Source: Metridium senile | Lineage: Eukaryota; Cnidaria; Anthozoa; Actiniaria; Metridiidae | Length of the DNA stretch: 64,000 nt | Assembly: GCA_949775045.1 (NCBI GenBank) | Contig: OX459096.1 | Span: 35,813,316 to 35,877,315 of the forward strand | Reading direction: 5' to 3' | Shown: positions 57,939 to 64,000 of the stretch, one piece after another | Layout of the letters: each line of letters begins with the position of its first letter | Position numbering within the stretch: position 1 is the stretch's first letter | Notes under the pieces: generated by a model | What the model was told of the DNA's origin: nothing | Databases searched by the model: none | What the model saw: only the letters and a program-made list of their open reading frames with translations | Translations under genes and position numbers: made by a program

Positions 57939-58728
57939 ATGAAGCTTTGGAGGAGGTGTTGGTTGTGGAAACTGCTTTTAGGTCTGGTTATTTTGGGTCT
58001 ACGTTTGGATAATGGCTTGTGTCGTAAGCGTGTAAAATCGAAGCCCACAATACCTCGTGCTTTCAACGAGACCTCATTCACCAAAACTACTTCTGGCGGG
58101 AAAAACGACGTACAACAATTGTTTGCTATGCAGCAGCCCCGCAAAGATACAAGTGAGTATCTGTGAAGATTTCTTGACGTTAATGTGAGCTGTTCTAGTT
58201 AACACATGGAGTGAAGGGTTCGAAAATGTTTGTTGTGCGAACTGGTTTGGCGAATTAGTGTGTTCAGTTTGTGATTCATGACGCGTGTCATGAATGCCTT
58301 TTCTTTTTGCTGCCAAACTTTACAAATCACTTACAATTTTAGTGATTTTGATTAATTTTTCAATTGATTATTCTGTAGGAATCCTGAATGTTGGTTGTTA
58401 TGGGATTAAAATTCGTCGCTATGTTTCTAATGGGTTTTGCACAAGTCGGAAGGCAATACGAGACACTATTTGTGAGGGCCGATGTGTGCCTATGGAAGAG
58501 CTGCCATTCTTTCCACAGTTCAGCAAAATATTAAGTAAAAAGAAAAGGGAATGGAGATGTGTTCCTGCCTTTATAAAGAGAAGGAAAGTGACTCTGTTTT
58601 GTAACGATGGGACAAAACGAAGATATCGAATACCCGTAGTTCGAACATGCAAGTGTAAGCGATACACGAGAAAACAAAACATGACAAATCCTCAAGGACA
58701 GCTTAAAAAGGGTTCAAAAACACGGTGA
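57939..58728 (+). CDS. Sclerostin/SOSTDC1-like secreted cystine-knot protein
   Basis: Two exons, 57939-58152 and 58379-58728, joined GT-AG in phase 1, give 187 residues. A signal peptide spans about 1-27 (WLWKLLLGLVILGL core). The spacer has an NET sequon. The C-terminal knot carries eight cysteines at 78, 92, 103, 107, 132, 146, 162 and 164, in the spacing of SOST/SOSTDC1: RYVSNGFCTS, CEGRC, EWRCVP, VTLFCNDGT and the final TCKCKRYTR. A second sequon (NMT) follows. Vertebrate SOST and SOSTDC1 are secreted antagonists of BMP and of Wnt through LRP5/6, about 206-213 residues long and also encoded by two exons. The DG-to-NG change in the first finger is the kind of variation seen within the family. 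A role as an extracellular BMP/Wnt antagonist is inferred from this. An inverted CCAAT lies at 57,781-57,785. Confidence 0.93.
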
Positions 58729-59464
58729 AAGACTACTAGAAGAACAAGGATGGCTCAATCTAGTCATGTACAAGCACTCCGAGAAAGCTGTGAGGAAAAT
58801 ACATACAAAAACTAATGGAGAAGAGTACTATACTCACTTATTGTACAGACTGTACATAACCTATCCTGTACAGAGTATAGAAATGGCGCCCCGAACTCGG
58901 CTGCTGCTTACTCATATATATGTACATTTCGCTATTCCCTCTAATAGTATGCATGTACAGGGATAGCTTAAAGTCTATGTTAAAAAGACTGCTAGCTGAT
59001 GGCAGAAAACAAGACCTCGTGTGTACCCGTGTGAGTATATTCTACACGTGCATCGTATAACACCATGAAAATATCAACCACGGTACACAAACGAGATTCG
59101 TTACCCATATTGGGTCAAATGTTTGTTGTAAATCGTTCTGAGTTCGTTCGGAACTTATTCAAATCTATCTATATTATAAATATATAGCTAAAAAACAATT
59201 TAGAACAATACAGTATATATCATTGGGCATAGCATAGCGTAGCTCAATGCACTCTAATCAAGATTTACAAAATAGGTAGAAAAGCTCCGCCTTTATTGGT
59301 GGCCGTCAAGATTAAATTTCAAGACCATCCATTTACTGACAAAAGTCAACCAAGGAAGTACAAAAATCGAAGTGGTCGAGACACCGTGGAACCACAAATG
59401 TACAGTCATTCAGATACATATTAAGACAGTATAAATCCGTGTAAATGTTTAACAAAACATGTTG

Positions 59465-59470
59465 AATAAA
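59465..59470 (+). terminator. Candidate poly(A) signal, SOSTDC1-like gene
   Basis: AATAAA followed by a G/T-rich stretch (GTTTATTGG...GTGTTTGTG), 737 bases past the stop codon. It implies a 3' UTR of about 0.75 kb with no earlier canonical signal noticed. Confidence 0.5.
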
Positions 59471-59499
59471 GTTTATTGGAAGCTGACAATTAGTGTTTG

Positions 59500-60860
59500 T
59501 GAGAGAGCGGAGGAGTAGGTTTTGTTCTTTTAATATCAGCCCATTACCGTTCGTCCACTAGAAATCTTTAGGACAAAGCTGTTCCACACGAATTGTCAAT
59601 AAGCTGTACCAAAGATGCGAGTGATTGGCTCTTTTCTACAGCTAACGTCATGCTCCAGCTACCATATAAGAATATTGATGTTTCGCTTGATCGCACTTTA
59701 CGAAATGTTGTATACTTCTAATGATCGTATTGCCCCAAGGAAGACATCGGGAATACTAGTAAAACCACTTGAGAAAGGCGTTTTATTCATGAACACGATG
59801 ATAATCAAGTTTGTTAATTAAAATCTTTTTGTGGAATACCGCTAATCTTTTTGAACAGTGTAAGTGTGTATCTCATTGACCTTTTTCAAACTGACTACAT
59901 TAAATACGAAACAAGATTTACTGTATAGTGAATTGTTTTGGTGTCAAGAGCTCGCGGGTTTAATTTAGCACGTGGCGAGCACTTTATAATTCCCTGTGCA
60001 CACCTGGTAGATAGATCTTGGCCGTAATTCAAAACTTCACGTCACTTAGACCACTTCATACTCGTACAGATAACAAACGACACGATCGTCACTCGGACTT
60101 GACACTTGTATTCAACAAAAAAACGAAAACAGTTTGCTCAAAGTCAACCATAATTGATGTCATTTGGGTAGACCAAAAAGAATAAGGGGAGGCTTATCTA
60201 GCTTTGTCTCTATGTCTAACAGATTTTTGATTATTAGAGTAACAATATTTATTGTAGAGATTTGTAATTAGACGCAAGAACTATTGATTAGTCAAATGGG
60301 GTGGAGTCAGCGAGGATAAATGATGAAAAGACAATGAAAACCCTAAGCCTTTCAACTCAAATCAACATGTCCTTATACAAAACAAACTCTTAAAAACAAG
60401 TCCTTGAAATTTCTTTCACTTCAACTTTGTTTATTGCATAAAGCCATTTCAGTGTTCGAGTATTCGATTTCAGCGTCGGAATAGCGAAATAAACAAGAGC
60501 ACTCGACAGGTTTTCATGGAGCGTTTGTTGATAAAAATAATCTTTTGTTTGATTAAAAATGGCCTTTTTGACTAATAAAAACGCATACATCGATTATGAA
60601 AACGTTTTTTTCTAGCCGTGTACAGGCGTTTTTGTTCTGTTGTAATGGTAAAATCGTCACTACATGTGCGCAAATTGTTTATATTAAGACAGAAAACACA
60701 TTCACAATACAACCATTAAGATAAACACAAGTTTTGTTTGGGATATCACGTACCGTTATTCTTGAATGTACACGACCAAACGACGTTTGCCAGTGAAAAG
60801 TGTGTGTAGGTAGTGGCCGAGTGAAAAAATATATAAAGAACTAAAATCAACATATTGCTT
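59500..60860. other. No gene recognised
   Basis: Spacer between the convergent SOSTDC1-like and CUL1 genes. Short open frames only. Confidence 0.5.
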
Positions 60861-60861
60861 T

Positions 60862-60867
60862 TTTATT
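60862..60867 (-). terminator. Candidate poly(A) signal, CUL1
   Basis: AATAAA on the minus strand about 290 bases past the CUL1 stop codon. Confidence 0.5.
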
Positions 60868-61154
60868 GAATTGCTTGGAGTAATGTTCAGTAGAAACGAT
60901 AACACTTTAATTCAAATCTATTACTTTTAACAGTAAAAAGAGGCAAATATAGGAGCCAAAACTAGAATGGTTAGTCCACAACAATGTGGAACAGAGTTTG
61001 GAAACAACAATTGTACAATTCGTAAATGAATTCCGAGCTCCAAGTATTGAAGATGTTTTAGAATATTGCGGACACGAATACAAAATGATATAAGTAATCT
61101 CTGTTGATGGTTGTAATGTTCTTGATGTCATTGTACCTCTTGGAGAGACATCGT

Positions 61155-63845
<2,691 letters not shown>

Positions 63846-64000
63846 CTGTAACAAAGGTGCGTTGTTAAAATGAATAATATTGATAGTAGAATGATTTATG
63901 AGTTGGCTGGAGCTGTGTCTGTTTGTCAGGCTGGTGTGCGTGTCTAGTTTCACGTTTGTCTGGCTATTTGTCTGCCCGCGTCTGATTCGTCTTTCTGTCT

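Overview
The window is animal nuclear DNA: AT-rich, with multi-exon genes, GT-AG introns, long intergenic stretches and a heavy load of small inverted-repeat transposons and minisatellites. Gene content (myosin essential light chain, HUS1, a KCTD protein, a class A GPCR, a sclerostin/SOSTDC1-like cystine-knot protein, cullin-1) fits a metazoan. The style of repeats and the intron-rich, vertebrate-like protein sequences suggest a marine invertebrate, most likely an anthozoan cnidarian; that placement is an inference.

Layout. 1-14,010: no gene recognised. Two related minisatellites (85-bp units at about 421-1600, 84-bp units at about 12,740-13,980) bracket a block built largely from inverted repeats, including a three-level nest (2625-3841), a 1.34-kb foldback (4031-5372) and a 3.7-kb structure with 1.18-kb arms (5518-9224). 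14,100-16,200: more hairpin elements. 17,144-21,109 (+): six-exon myosin essential light chain with a consensus CArG box upstream. 23,619-29,418 (-): complete eight-exon HUS1, whose exon 6 and terminal exon each have partial copies repeated just downstream. 29,565-29,637 (+): tRNA-Arg(CCG), head-to-head with HUS1. 31,013-32,122 (-): single-exon-CDS KCTD/BTB protein. 33,750-35,003: 69-bp minisatellite. 36,552-37,640 (-): intronless-CDS GPCR. 37,800-57,900: about 20 kb without a recognised intact gene, holding nested MITEs, a dead non-LTR retrotransposon, an 8-bp minisatellite, a palindrome between two (TA)n tracts and a 440-bp pyrimidine tract. 57,939-58,728 (+): two-exon SOSTDC1-like gene. 61,155-63,845 (-): last three coding exons of CUL1, which runs out of the window.

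The genes do not form a pathway; they look like an ordinary syntenic set. The unusual content is structural: the serial exon-fragment duplications in HUS1, the paired dyad-symmetric arrays at the left, the depth of transposon nesting with readable target-site duplications (TTAA, TA, TTA, TCAG, 8-bp, 9-bp), and recurring GAAACGTC motifs that resemble the 3' core of minimal hammerhead ribozymes. Exon boundaries were placed by reading splice signals and checking that codon phase is continuous; no alignment or search was run, so family names rest on recognised motifs.
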